From positions 78,135 to 142,134 of the forward strand of contig MU129069.1 of NCBI GenBank assembly GCA_014904985.1: a stretch of DNA of 64,000 nt. The letters run 5' to 3'. Under the pieces are notes generated by a model, which ran no database searches, was not told where the DNA came from, and was given only the letters and a program-made list of their open reading frames with translations. The DNA comes from Hydnum rufescens UP504 (taxonomy: Eukaryota; Basidiomycota; Agaricomycetes; Cantharellales; Hydnaceae). Shown here one piece after another: positions 24,146 through 35,897 of the stretch. Every line of letters begins with the position of its first letter. Within the stretch, counting starts at the first letter, position 1. The position numbers and the translations under genes were made by a program.

Positions 24146-25593
24146 AAAGTTCATAGACATTGGATCACTGAGTGAAGCAGGAGGAGGGGAAGATCTTGGT
24201 CATGTGACAACCATCAAAAGTCCTCAGAAAGGGACTGAAATTTGGGGGCTGAGCCTCAAATGATGAGTATGTGTGGCCTACAAAAATTCAGGGTGATTGG
24301 AGCACTGGAGGTGTCCTAACTGGAGGGTGTATTTCAGTGAAACTTGGAAATATTATGGAGACTCTGACATTGAAGTTATGAATCTGAAATTTTGAGAGAT
24401 GTTATAGATGTGTTTAGATGAGTCATGGGTGCATTATTATGATAATTGCATGAATGGAAGGCTCTGGGGAGGAAATTGTGGTTTAGGGGGGGAGGCCTGT
24501 GGAGCACTACCTAAATGGAGTCCAGTTAGGCTAATATCTGGCAGGTACACTCCTCATATATGTACTAAATTAGTGGCATAATATCAGAGCCACCTCTGCT
24601 CTACATCTTATGTAATTTCCTTTGATCCTCCTGCCCCTCCCCCAGTTTCTGTGAAATAAGTGCTAAGCAGATCAGTCTAGAATTTGGCACATGATTAGAT
24701 ATCCTTTAGATGGAAATCATATCCAAATTTCAGCCAGATTCATAAAGCAGTTATAGAGCTATGAGGAGAATCCATTTTGACATTGAAAACTAATTTACTC
24801 CCCCTACAGGCAAGGTATGGGCTTGGAATTTTTCATGGGACATTATCATATGATTCACTAAATGTGTGCCAAAAATCAGCTTATTCTGGTTACTTCTAGG
24901 TGTCCAACTCCCTTTTCAGGCAACAAGAGCTCACAAGACTACCATGAATGTTAAACACTGCACATTAGGCCCAAAATAGGTGGAACAAGTTCATTATATT
25001 ATAAGCCTGACTATATCCAAAAATGGAATGAATTGGATGAGTGGAAGTGGCTCAAATTGATCCAGTGGTTCTGGTGCCTATTGTCCAGTTCACTCCCTTG
25101 GGGGTGTTGGAATGGGCTGATTCTTGGCACACAATTAGTACATTATGTCATTATGCTCTGTGTAAATTTTCAAGTTCCCAGCTATTCTTTAGAGGGAGAA
25201 AGTGAATTTTAAATGTTCAGACTTGTTTTCCTTATGTCTCAATCAATTCTCCACAGATTAGAGTGAGATTTTGATATTATTTGTGTCAAGCCGGTCTCTA
25301 AGCATGTGCCAAATTTCAGAGTGATCTGCCTAGTGCTTATTTTCAAGCAACTCCTGGTGGTTCCAGTACTGTTTTCACTGCAATGGTATATTATCCAGAA
25401 TTATTATGTATGATCTAATTCACCCTTCCCCATTTGTCTATCTGATTACTGCATTTATAATTTTTTTATAGCAAGCAGTGGGCTCCCTTTGCAACTGGGG
25501 ATCTGCTGGCATTGAGTTGTATTCAATTTACCAGCAATTGCCAGGAAGCTTTTTCCATTGCACAACACCACCATCACCATATCCAAGTGTAGG

Positions 25594-25860
25594 CACCACA
25601 CTCCAGTCTATAGACTGGGGTGTGGTGTCATTATAATCCTAGCTACTGTAGTGCAGAAAGGGCAGCCTCTGGCTGCCCTTTTTTGCACAACTCTTGATTT
25701 ATTTAACTAACCCAGCATCCCCCCATTATAGGATTCCCCTGGGTGCACACCCAGGGGCCCCCATCCCCTTGGGTGCCCCATCTCACACCTCCACCACCCC
25801 TCCAGCTGGGTGCTCCCTCTCTTTTGTTTTGCATGACTGGCACTGGCAGTGCCAGTCATG
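25594..25860. repeat. Cluster of four strong hairpins before the right TIR
   Basis: 25,594-25,627: ACCACACTCCAGTC against GACTGGGGTGTGGT. 25,651-25,688: GTGCAGAAAGGGCAGCC against GGCTGCCCTTTTTTGCAC. 25,736-25,757: CCCCTGGGTG and CACCCAGGGG with a 2-base loop. 25,832-25,860: CATGACTGGCAC and GTGCCAGTCATG with a 5-base loop. They are packed in 270 bases at the inner edge of the right terminal repeat. Confidence 0.85.
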
Positions 25861-26156
25861 CTAGATTATATAATTAATTAATTAGGTAATTAATCACTTA
25901 GGTAATGTATATATTAGGTAGTATGTATTGTCTAATATGTGATTATGCTATCAAATAATTATGTAATTCAGTATAACATACTACTATTGTTGTGTAGACA
26001 TGCATCTAGGCATGTCTAGCATTAGTAGACAGACATCCACTGTCAAAACCACAAATATTGATTTAGAAACAGCAGTAGCCTCCATGAGACACCTAATGAT
26101 GTTATCCAAGCAGCTCCCATTGTTTTTATTTGGACACTAGTACACACACATCTGGA

Positions 26157-28205
26157 ATGGTCTCTGGAGAAACCTGAAGAGGACTGATTGTGGAAAGAGG
26201 TATTTGATGCCAATGACAAACCTATGAATCCCAAGAGTCAGAAAAAAGTTGAGAGGTGAGACAATGAATGTTATCACTTCCTCAAATGGGATTGGAAAGT
26301 AGAAGGTGATGGACTTCCTTGCACCAGTAGCAGCAGTTGCAATGATGTCAACTCTCAGAGCTGGTGTTGACAGATGTTGAAATGCTCAAGACTCTGAGCA
26401 TGAAGCTTCTGGGTGGATCAGGCATGGCATAGCTGGCAAGGAAGCTGAACAATGAATTGGTTTGGTTCCCATGTCAGGTAAGTCAGAAGACAGGTTGCAG
26501 ATGTGGGATGTTTGAAGTTTTCTGGTGGAGCAAATTAGGGTTAGGGTTACAAGTTGTGCCATTCAAGGAGCTGGTTATCTCTTTTTTTTTTTTTTTTTGG
26601 TTTGATGATAATGATGACACAGATGATTTCTAATCAAACTAATGGCTTTTAAATTTCTAATGCCATCTTTTATTTCTGTGATCTATTTCCTACTGCTAGC
26701 AAGACCTAGGAGAGATAACAAGCCCTTGACTGGGTAGGAGTCTGCCCTCAGCTTATGCCATAAAATCACCCAGTGGGGCCCCCACCTAAAATGTACTACT
26801 AGACTCAGTAAAAGCAAGCCTCAAGAGCCTAACAAGATATACAATGAAAGCTGACTTGTTTGGCTTCCAGGGGCTTTATAGCCTGTGGGATTCATTTCTT
26901 TGATGCTGAGAGGAGACACTGGTTAGATACTGAGGAAGTATTGGATCAAGCTTATTTTGGGCATAGAATAGACATCTATAAGTCCCATATTTCATGCCAA
27001 ATTTCAGATACATAGCTGCTCCATAGTTTTCCCAATTGATTCCCTCATTTTCACCTGCATTTTATTTGTTAATATACTAGCAATTCAACTGCATGTGGGC
27101 CATTCTGATACAAGATTGATTGAATTTCCTTTTTTGTCTCCATTCATTGGTGGACTTAAAAAAAAAAAAAAAAAAAAAAACCTCTGCACAGGTGGGGGAA
27201 GGAAAGAAGGGGCAATAACTCAAGAAGGAGTGATGAGAATGCTTAGTGAGTGGTGTCATTGGAATCATGGAAATGAGGGGATTCCAGAGCGATGAAAAGT
27301 GAAATTTAGCCCGGGTATTTTCAGTGGAAAGAGCATGCCACAATGGATAAATGGATGGCCTTGAGATGGTGCTTATATTTGACAGTGCTGAACTCCATGT
27401 CACAGAGATCACATCTGACAGTAGTATTTCTCCAGGAGACACCACATTAGTTCTGACAATGGAGTAGTAAACAAGGTCCTACACACTTGAACATGGACAT
27501 GATAGGATCCTTTAGTATTGGATAGGAATTGATTGACTAAAACATAACAGTCAGAAGTGTATTCTTTGATGAATCAAGACTGTGCAGAGTCCATTCAATT
27601 GTTCACATACATTGGAGTAGTCTCTAGATGATTGCTAGACAGTAGCCTCAAAAGAATCAGAACAAACTTGATTGCTTTCAGAAGCTACTCCAGAGTGGTC
27701 CTAAAGCACTCACCAGCTATCAAGTCCCTGATACCTGTGGTAGCAGAGAAGCAGTTGATGTTGAGCAGGTCTTCAAGTGGGGGGTCATGGCTGAAAAGAG
27801 CCTCCTTATATATGTTTTGGGCCCTCAGGAGATTAAATTCCATATGAATGGCACCATCTGACACCATTTGACAGGTGGATACCCAGCATCAATCTCTTGG
27901 CAACCAATACAAACCCACCATCAATATTTTTGACACCTCAGCAACCAATACAATAGTCTTATTAATCCATTTATAAGCCCTCCACATTCATTCTTCAAGT
28001 GGAATTCCCTTTGCCTTTGGATGGCATCTCACACATTGGTCCCACAGTGCCATACACACAAAATCCAGGGCCTCAACCAGTACTGCCATGCCTCAGCAAG
28101 TACCCTCATTAGAAATGGTCAGATGTAGGCTATCTCAACATCATTCAAGCTCCTTAGAGTCCAGGAAATCACAGTATTATCTTCAAACCATATTAGATAT
28201 GGTCC
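26157..28205. other. No gene recognised; homopolymer tracts
   Basis: A T tract lies at about 26,581-26,598 and an A tract of about 22 at 27,158-27,180. Two TTAGGG units stand at 26,535-26,546. Short frames (for example minus strand 27,685-27,867) have no recognisable motif. Confidence 0.5.
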
Positions 28206-28378
28206 CAGGTTGTCCACCACATCCACCACTTTATTCCCTTCACTAGGTCCCCATAATACATTGTCCTTGGTTCTCAGGTGGTCTCCTAGCTCACACCCTC
28301 AACCTTCACACAGTCATCATAAGCCTAGCATCCAGCAGGGAACAGGCCCTATACCCCACCCATGGGCATGTCAGTGGT

Positions 28379-29460
28379 ACCAAAATCATTCTGCAGATGG
28401 CCTCTCCAATATAATTTCACACCTCCACCTATTGCAGGTCATATAACCCTAGGGTGCAGGTCTGCCCTCAGGGCACAGGTTCCATATCTCAGCAACCAGT
28501 CCATTATTTTACAGATGTCCTCTCCAATATAATTCCACTCCCAGCTTTATTGCAGATCATATAACCCTAGGGCACAGGTCTCTGACTAGGGCGCAGGTCC
28601 TATATCTTAGCAACCAGGGCACCCATAGACATGTGAGTGGTATCAAAATTATCCTACAGATGTCCTCTCCAATATAATTCCACTCCCAGCTTTATTGCAG
28701 ACCATATAACCCTAGGGCGCAGGTCTCTGACTAGGGCGCAGGTCTTATATCTCACCAACCAGGGCTCCTATAGACATGCAAGTGGTATCAAAATTATCCT
28801 ACAGATCTCCTCTCCAATATAATTCCACTCCAGCTTTATTGCAGACCATATAACCCTAGGGCGCAGGTCTCTGACTAGGGCACAGGTCTTATATCTCACC
28901 AACCAGGGCTCCTATAGACATGCAAGTGGTATCAAAATTATCCTACAGATCTCCTCTCCAATATAATTCCACTCCCAGCTTATTGCAGGTCATATAACTC
29001 TAGGGCGCAGGTCTCTGACTAGGGCGCAGGTCCTATATCTTAGCAACCAGGGCACCCATAGACATCCAAGTGGTATCAAAATTATCCTACAGATCTCCTC
29101 TCCAATATAATTCCACTCCCAGCTTTATTGCACATCATATAACCCTAGGGCACAGGTCTCTCACTAGGGCGCAGGTCCTATATCTCACCAACCAGGGCAC
29201 CCATGCACATGTCAGTGGAATTGAAATTATCCTACAGATCTCCTCTCAATATAATTCCACTCCCAGCTTCATTGCACATCATATAACCCTAGGGCGCAGG
29301 TCTCTCACTAGGGCGCAGGTCTTATATCTCATCAACCAGGGCACCCATAGACATCCAAGTGGTATCAAAATTATCCTACAGATGTCCTCTCCAATATAAT
29401 TCCACTCCCATCTTCATTCCAGCTCACATCACTATAACAACCACAGGGCGCAGGTCTCTT
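28379..29460. repeat. 144-bp tandem satellite, about 7-8 units
   Basis: The phrase TATCAAAATTATCCTACAG recurs at 28,641, 28,786, 28,930, 29,074, about 29,219 and 29,363, a spacing of 144-145 bases. More diverged units lie at about 28,379 and 28,500. Each unit contains one or two copies of TAGGGCGCAGGTC. The same GGGCGCAG word continues more sparsely to about 29,710, and a longer phrase (AGATGTAGGCTA) is shared by 28,123 and 29,669, which points to a higher-order layout. Confidence 0.9.
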
Positions 29461-29873
29461 TCCACCCATATCTCCTCAACCAAGCTACTCCCACACTTCT
29501 TTTTGGGCTCAAAATGACCACCCAGATCATACCTACAATTTGGTACCATTTATGTCCCTGTTGCAGCTCTTAAAGACCTAGGGCGCAACAGGGCGCAGGT
29601 CTTGTGACCCCTGCAGGGCCTCAACCAGGGCAGCTAGAGCTTAGTGAGTACCACCATTAGAAAGGCTCAGATGTAGGCTACCCAGACACAGGTCAAAGTC
29701 CCCAGGGCGCAGTAAATAACAGTGTTATTTATGCCCCATAAGAGATTGGCATCCGCTGCAGTCAGACATCCACAGAATCACAACAGTATGCCATCCAAAC
29801 CATTGGCACCCACTCCGCATCCAGCGACAGAACATTACTACATCAACCCAATTCTCAAAAAAATGTTCTGCAC

Positions 29874-30404
29874 TCATAAAAACAGAGAGACTGACCAGGA
29901 CTTCAAGTGGCCTTCAAAGAATGCATCAGCCTCCTCTGGGTCTTGAGTGTACCGGGTTCTTGTCCCAGCTCCAGCATACCCAAGAAAGCGCGGCAGGGTC
30001 TTCATTCTGGAAATCTCTTTGTCCTTTGCCAGCCCCAGAGCCTTGACAATCCCAGCATTTACGCGACTTTTGACGCGTTTGAGTCCCTTGACGACGTTCT
30101 CAATCCGAGCCATCGCTTCCCCTAGTTCTCTAGCATCGACAGACGCATCGCCCAATGCAGCCAGAACCTCAAGTTCAGCAAACGCAGATTCCAGAGCATA
30201 AATTCCAGAGAGGAAGACACCAGGCATTATAAGGCTTCGTAGGCTTCGTAGGCTTCGTAGGCTTTGAGAGTACAAATAAACCCATCCTGCATCCGTCCTT
30301 CCAGCCATGACGTCACTCATCCTCACTGAGCAGCAAAAGTGGGCTCGTCTCTTCAACAACTCCTGGTCCAACGTGTCTATCCCCATTGAGAGACGGGGCA
30401 CCAA
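29874..30404 (-). CDS. Hypothetical protein, probably terminal exon
   Basis: The minus-strand frame is open for 176 codons. From the inner ATG at about 30,228 it reads as a natural alpha-helical protein (LESAFAELEVLAALGDASVD, ENVVKGLKRVKSRVNAGIV) with a basic helix. Before this ATG a 9-base repeat (about 30,228-30,265) encodes SLR units. The region is less AT-rich than the sequence to the left. I recognise no family. It lies in tandem with the minus-strand gene at 30,717-32,110 and might be a further exon or a separate small gene. Confidence 0.45.
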   Translation of the reverse strand: MVPRLSMGIDTLDQELLKRRAHFCCSVRMSDVMAGRTDAGWVYLYSQSLRSLRSLRSLIMPGVFLSGIYALESAFAELEVLAALGDASVDARELGEAMARIENVVKGLKRVKSRVNAGIVKALGLAKDKEISRMKTLPRFLGYAGAGTRTRYTQDPEEADAFFEGHLKSWSVSLFL

Positions 30405-30716
30405 GCGTATGAGGCTCCCCTATCAGCCTCCCTGTCATGCACACCCTCATCCCCCTCAACCCAGTCTCTCCAGATGTCGTCAGAGCCCCAACTGGAGTTG
30501 AACCTACCATCAAGGAACCATGTATGCATCCCTATTTGACCAAGACCCCCCCATACCAATCCACCCTAGCCAATCCTCTCCTAGATTCTTCGCACCCCAA
30601 GTGACCCCTGATTTCCTCGACAAGTACCCCCGTGTATCCTTGCGTGTCCTTGCATTGGCAGTGGTTTCAACGCGTTTGATGAACCATAAATGTACTTTTA
30701 CAGTCCACTCTGGTTA

Positions 30717-32110
30717 CTACATTTGCTTTAGCCACACAGAACGCGCTTTCCCTAGCACAAAAATCATAATCTCTGCTGCTTTCATTCCCACCTCTCCAAG
30801 CGTAGCCTCTATGAAAGATACCACAGCCGCATCGCTATTCCCTACTTTGTCTTCGAGGGGATGAGCTTCGTTGGATTTGAGCTGATGCCAGACCTGGCGT
30901 TCTGCTTCATATATTTCATCTGCACCTGAAAGAGAGAGGTCTGTCCAATGCGGATCCACCAAGGTCATCCCACCCCACTCAGATTGGGTGAATATTCAGT
31001 CATCATGGGACACCAGGACAGGAAACAAACTCACTCGAAAAAATCGATACAGGGCCACTGTCTGCACACTCACCTCGTCTTCAGTCATGTCCTGATAGCA
31101 ACACCAATGGTCCTTCTCGTATTTTCCCCTCAGCTGTGTCAGGACAGGGTTCTTACTGGACTCGACAACGATAAGATGCACCATGCGGAGAAGAGTATAC
31201 ATCACACTCAGAGGTCGAGTAAGACGTGTGTCTCCCATGTCTTGACTCTCTGCCAGTGCCTAGAGCAGATAGTGAGACACTGTAGGATATCTGGAGTGTG
31301 TGAAACCCCACCTCAGCTATCATTTCAAGATTTGCACGGTCTGGAGGACAGTTGAACGCGTTTAGAGCCATCGTTACTGGCACAGACAGCTGTGTCGGCT
31401 TCACGATGGTGATCTAATATGTCACAATGCCACATAAACGCCAGACACCAGGTAAACGGGGGAGGTCATCGATAACCCCACAGAGTCCCCACGTACCCAT
31501 TTTCCAAAAGAGATTGACTCCACACCTCTAGCTGCACGGTATACAGCTGACTCTGGTGTTGCGATCAGACCACTGTCGAACCAGGTAGCAACTGTCTTGA
31601 AGTCATGCACAGGTTGAGACTGGTGGTACTTGACTCCCTCCATATCAATCTGTATCAGGACAAGCGCCGTGTAGATAGATAGACAATCAGACATTTTTAA
31701 TAGTCACTCGCCAGTGTTTGCTGGATTTCGACATGCTCGACATGCTCGACATGCTCGACATGCTTGACATGCTCACATGCTCACATGCTTTGTATCTAAT
31801 ACGGACTGGTGTGCCATGTGAGTGTGCACCAGACAAATCACTGTGAGGAACACGCCAGGAGGCAGAAACCAGGGGCCAGGAGCCAGGAGCCAGGAGCCAG
31901 GGACGCGGGGATACCACACACAGTCACAGAACCCACCTCCATTTCTGCCGCTAGAGTCTTGAACGACGCCACAAGTTCACCAGTAAGAGGGTTCTTTCGC
32001 AGTGCAGTATAGCGAGCAATCCTTTGAGTGAGACTGTTCACAGCTTTTGCAAGACTCTGTTGGCTCTGTTGGCTCTGTTGGTTCATGGTGGCGTAGCGTA
32101 CAGGTGGCAA
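30717..32110 (-). CDS. Hypothetical multi-exon protein
   Basis: Minus-strand exon-like blocks follow each other with plausible GT-AG borders. They are MNQQSQQSQQSLAKAVNSLT (about 32,086-31,930), an exon with GVKYHQSQPVHDFKTVATWF (about 31,700-31,498), one with PTQLSVPVTMALNAFNCPPD (about 31,407-31,310), one with SVMYTLLRMVHLIVVESSK (about 31,240-31,075), and a last exon with GADEIYEAERQVWHQLK ending at the TAG at 30,717. No stop interrupts these blocks. Repeats of 7 and 9 bases fill the intron-like stretch 31,720-31,910. I do not recognise the family; the borders are approximate. Confidence 0.5.
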
Positions 32111-32324
32111 TCAAGTGATAATTGAATGTAAAGAAGCTGCCTTCCAAATAAGGAATACATCGAGTTTCCACAGAGTGAACAAGTGTACAGAAGAGCCACA
32201 AGGGACCCTGGTAGAGCTGTGAGACGATATAAGCACTGTGAGAATAAGCTAGTGACCTAGGTGTCTCCAACAAGAAAAATATGGGGTGGATGCCCGTGTG
32301 AAGACTTGACGGGGGCTACCCGGG

Positions 32325-33040
32325 ATGTGCCGTCTCTCATCTTCTGATATGAGCTCCCCCCAAAGTACCTCTCCCTTGCCTCATTACGAGTCCTCAGAGT
32401 CCATGTCTGATGATGAAGATGAGAGAACCATGACTGTCGATAGAGACCACGAAGTCAACATGCTCAAAGACTGGGAGAAAGAACTGGAGATTGACGTACG
32501 CCCCACCTCAAGTAACTATATCCTACTGAAGACTATCCTCCTCCAGGACTTGAAAGATCGCGTAATTGAACTTGAAGATCAAGTTGCATCATTACAGGCA
32601 TGTTGTACCACTTCAGACCATGCCATGCCTCTCCACTGACATCGAACTAGTTTAGGGTCAACTAGAGACTGAGAAGACGCTGCGCGGCTCAGCGGAAAGG
32701 CATGTGACAGCTCTGGTGGAGATGGCAAGCGTGTAATCTCTTGAGAGAGATTTAAACGCTCATCGCTCCCTAGACAATGAAGAGACAATTCAGCAAGTCA
32801 AGTCAAGACTATATGGATGATCTTCGAGAGCGAATCCACCAGAATCAGGTATGATAATCTCCCCCCCCCTGAATCCCCATCCATCATCAACGCCATTCTC
32901 CAGCGTGATCTACAGGATGCCAAGGATGAAACAGAGTATTGGAAAAATGGACTCCGAGAGTTAATTGCTCGTGCCGCTTGGGGAATTGACGGTGTCGCTA
33001 TCTGTAACGAATCATTAGTGCCAGACGATACTTGGTGATC
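32325..33040 (+). CDS. Hypothetical acidic coiled-coil protein
   Basis: A first exon from about 32,349 reads MSSPQSTSPLPHYES, then an acidic stretch and a leucine-rich helix (LKDRVIELEDQVASLQ). A last exon ending at the TGA at 33,038 reads AILQRDLQDAKDETEYWKNG and ELIARAAWGIDGVA. Between them (32,640-32,870) coding-like pieces in other frames (TEKTLRGSAERHVTALVEM; MDDLRERIHQNQ before a GTATGAT donor) suggest one or two more exons. It would form a small coiled-coil protein divergent from the minus-strand gene at 32,110. Function unknown. Confidence 0.4.
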
Positions 33041-33749
33041 TTGTAGCAACTTTTGTCTTGAACTCTGTCTTGTAGCTTCTGTGAATCCTTAGTGTATCAG
33101 TCTTTTAGTATGACCTAATTGTCTACGTGCTAATAACTAGATACTGCCCACCTCTGGTACTCCCAGTGAAAGATCACATATGCCAACTACATCACAGGGC
33201 CCGCAGTCATCGCTCAGGAATAAATTTCATCCTTCAATGGTCTGGCACAGAGTGGTAGCCACAATCAAGTTGGAATTGAAGCTACGAGACATGGTACAGT
33301 CTATCCATGAAATAAAGAGCTGCACAAAAAAGCCAGATAAAAGCCAGACATCGGAGGGGTTGGAGACACTGGGAACGGAGGGGACAGTGGAAGAAACAGT
33401 AGACACAGAATATAGACACAGAATGTAGACGCAGAGTTTCAAGAGCCAGGAGCCAGGAACCCAAGGGAGCCACGAGCAATAAGTGACAAACAACGGGAGA
33501 TGAGCAAGGGACAATGTGTGACTTGCAAGTCGCGTGTGCTCAGCGATCCAGATTCTGTGAGTCGGCTTGGCTGCCTCGGACATCTACTGACACTTCAGTG
33601 ATAGAAGAATACATGGACAAGTGACACCTACCACTAATAAAGAGGCCAGGAACATTGGCGGAAATGACTGGAGAGGTAGACGTCTGAGTACACTGGGACC
33701 AACAATGTTAGCACAGTGTTCGTACAATGCACAAAAACGCGTACAAGCA
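33041..33749. other. No gene recognised
   Basis: A plus-strand frame at 33,180-33,428 (KLELKLRDMVQSIHEIKSC) might be an exon, but no partner exons were found. Confidence 0.35.
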
Positions 33750-34741
33750 TCATAACAAAGGTGAGACACCACATTTACTTCGTTTAGCTTCTGGACTGGG
33801 CGTCAGAAGGGGGAGAGCAGCCAGGGGACGTGACATACGCGAGGTGGAGGGTGGTGCACGACTCTTCGTTGTTGCTCGTCGACTCTTGCAAGGTTTCTTG
33901 GGTTTTTCTGGCGAGGAACACAGGAAGGAAGGGCAGTCAAAGCGGTGGAACGACCAGCAGAAAACACCAACTCGAGGAGCCTGAAGGACCTGAGGGACCG
34001 GGGGGTGTTGAAGATGCGAGGAGCTGCAGACAGAGGAGCTGGCAGAGGAGCTGGCAGAGGAGCTGGCAGAGGAGCTGGCAGAGGAGCTGGCAGAGGAGCT
34101 GGCGGAGGAGCTGGCGGAGGAGCTGGCGGAGGAGCTGGCGGAGGAGCCGTTGTTTGGAGGCGCGCCCGGACTGGCTCCCACGAATTCATCACCCAAAGCT
34201 GGAGAAGCACCCAGATGACCATGGCCCCCAACAGTGTGAGCAGACTTGGGGATATAGTCTGGATCAAAGCTGGATGAATGACAGAACATTCTAAACAGAC
34301 AAGCGAGAAACCGGGGGGAACAACACCAGTGAACCCGGGATCACCAGGTTCTGGAGGATCGACAAGCTTCTGGTTGGGATTCAATGAATCCAGGACTTTC
34401 TGGAGATCTTCATCTGACGAGTCCAGCGTAAGATTGACGAACAAAGACATGAACAAGGTATCAAGGAGAAAGAAGAAAAACAGCTTCGGCAAACTCCAGC
34501 CAGACTACTTGATAGTGAGCAAAATAAGACGAACAAGAAGCAGAGCGTGGTCTCCTAGAAATGCATGAACGAGAGATTTGAGGGCGACCTCGGCAGCAGC
34601 CTTTCCGGTCTCTAAGGGATGGAGAACAGTATGATCCTCCCAAAGATCTTCCCACAGCTGTCTTTCCCCAGCCTGAGATGGACTACCATGTTCCTTGCTA
34701 CGAAACGTGGAAAACAACCAGGAGGGATGAAGGGCTACCAT
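33750..34741 (-). CDS. Repeat-rich protein with hydrophobic segments, possibly broken
   Basis: From an ATG at 34,741 the minus strand reads HPSWLFSTFRSKEHGSPSQA and a leucine-rich segment, meets TAG near 34,506, and continues in the same frame with a second hydrophobic segment and TLDSSDEDLQKVLDSLNPN. A 12-base repeat (34,020-34,150; plus-strand unit GGAGCTGGCAGA or GGAGCTGGCGGA) then encodes Ala-Pro in one frame or Ser-Ala in another. A possible 38-base intron near 34,299-34,337 would change the frame. Two C-termini are possible: one rich in Arg and Pro, the other (KSRRATTKSRAPPSTSR, ending at 33,750) basic like a nuclear tail. Which frame is used cannot be settled here. No family recognised. 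Confidence 0.35.
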
Positions 34742-35897
34742 GCAACCCCACTAAACATTCTGTGATTTAGAACGTTCCGCCTAGAAGGGTGACAGAATGC
34801 GCCCACCCGACGGTACGCGCCCACAAGTCGATTCCCCCCGCTAATATCAGTAGCATTCTTCGAGGCAAAATGATTCGCCTGGGCCCGATCTTGTTGTCCA
34901 AGGAGATGCGATGCCTCCTGACCAACCTCTAGACCCGTGTCCTCTAGACCCGTGTCCTCTAGACCCGTGTCCTCTAGACCCGTGTCCTCTAGACCGTGTC
35001 CTCTAGACTAGTGTTGACCTTGGAATGCCATTTTAAAGACCATAAAACGCGCAGGAGTGTGGTCATTGCTTCAAGGGCGTAGCGACGTTCCCCACGGGCA
35101 TCCTTCAGCCACTCTTCAATGTCCTGAGACACTCTACGTCAGGGAAGAGAGCGCGAACCATCCCAAAACTGAGCACATACCTTCCAGCGACTAATCAAAG
35201 AAGGGATCCCCACAGAATCATGAAGGAGATCTTCCAGACCCGACAATATATCCTTGTCCGTCAGCTTCAACGAAGTCGAAGCTTCTCTCTGTGCACCATA
35301 TCAGAAGGCCCAAGAGGCATGCAGAAAATAGACTGACCCATTCTTCAACTGTGGCAGGCGCTGCCCGCGCATCGTGGCTTGAAGTGCACGATATCTCTCC
35401 TCCTTGTGGACTGGCTTTCGCTTGGTCTCCATCTCTTTGAATGCCAGGAGAAATTCTTCAGGTGTCAGAGGCTCCAACCCAATCTCGTCTGCAAACGTGT
35501 CCTTTCGGTGGTAGTATTGCCAGCGCAGGTCTTGAGCATTCAGACGTCTCTATAAAGAGTAATCAAGGTAACAGATTGTAAAAGTACGGAAGATGGGAGA
35601 CAGGAGACTGCCACAGAACATACCTTCTTCTGTTTGATCGGGACTACCTTGTCAACACTGGGACCTGCCTTGACATCCTCTCCAAGGTTTTCCTAGTGAA
35701 GTAGAGCTAAGACCATGAAGACAACCAGGTGGGGGGGAGGTTCACAAGACCTGAATAAGTCTGATGCTGGTACGAGCTGAATCCTCATACTCTGCCAGCT
35801 CCTCCTCATTCAGAGACTGGGACGAAGGAAGCTGGTCGCCAAGATCTGTCAGATCCTCAAAGAACTGATTATACAGCAAGATATGACGCCTGGACAT
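34739..35897 (-). CDS. Hypothetical multi-exon protein with GLEDT repeats
   Basis: Four exons agree in phase: 35,751-35,897 (49 codons, starting MSRRHILLYNQFFEDL), 35,624-35,692 (23 codons), 35,338-35,549 and 35,181-35,286. A fifth begins at 35,123 (DIEEWLKDARGERRYALEAM). All introns have GT-AG ends. After an uncertain junction near 35,030 a 15-base repeat (about 34,930-35,010) encodes about five GLEDT units, followed by ASHLLGQQDRAQANHFASKN and a TAG at 34,739. The stop overlaps the next ATG (ATGGTAG), so this and the downstream frame may be one locus. The protein is hydrophilic and mainly helical; no domain recognised. Confidence 0.55.

Larger units (their letters stand above)
23594..26156. 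mobile_element. Long-TIR element, about 2.56 kb, non-coding
   Basis: The first about 290 bases (to 23,880) recur inverted at 25,862-26,156 with about 90% identity, including GTTTTGACAGTGGATGTCTG and CATAATTATTTGATAGC. Long inverted ends around a non-coding core resemble foldback-type DNA elements. The core holds an inverted repeat centred near 24,015 that is homologous to the centre of the large palindrome at 9334, about 500 bases of sequence like the palindrome arm (to 24,660), semi-regular non-coding segments, and a run of strong hairpins (25,594-25,860). No transposase frame is present. Confidence 0.75.

Noticed and set aside
26535..26549. TTAGGG TTAGGG, a possible telomere tract
   Set aside because: Only two units; too short to be a telomere or to prove a subtelomeric location, though the helicase type would fit one.
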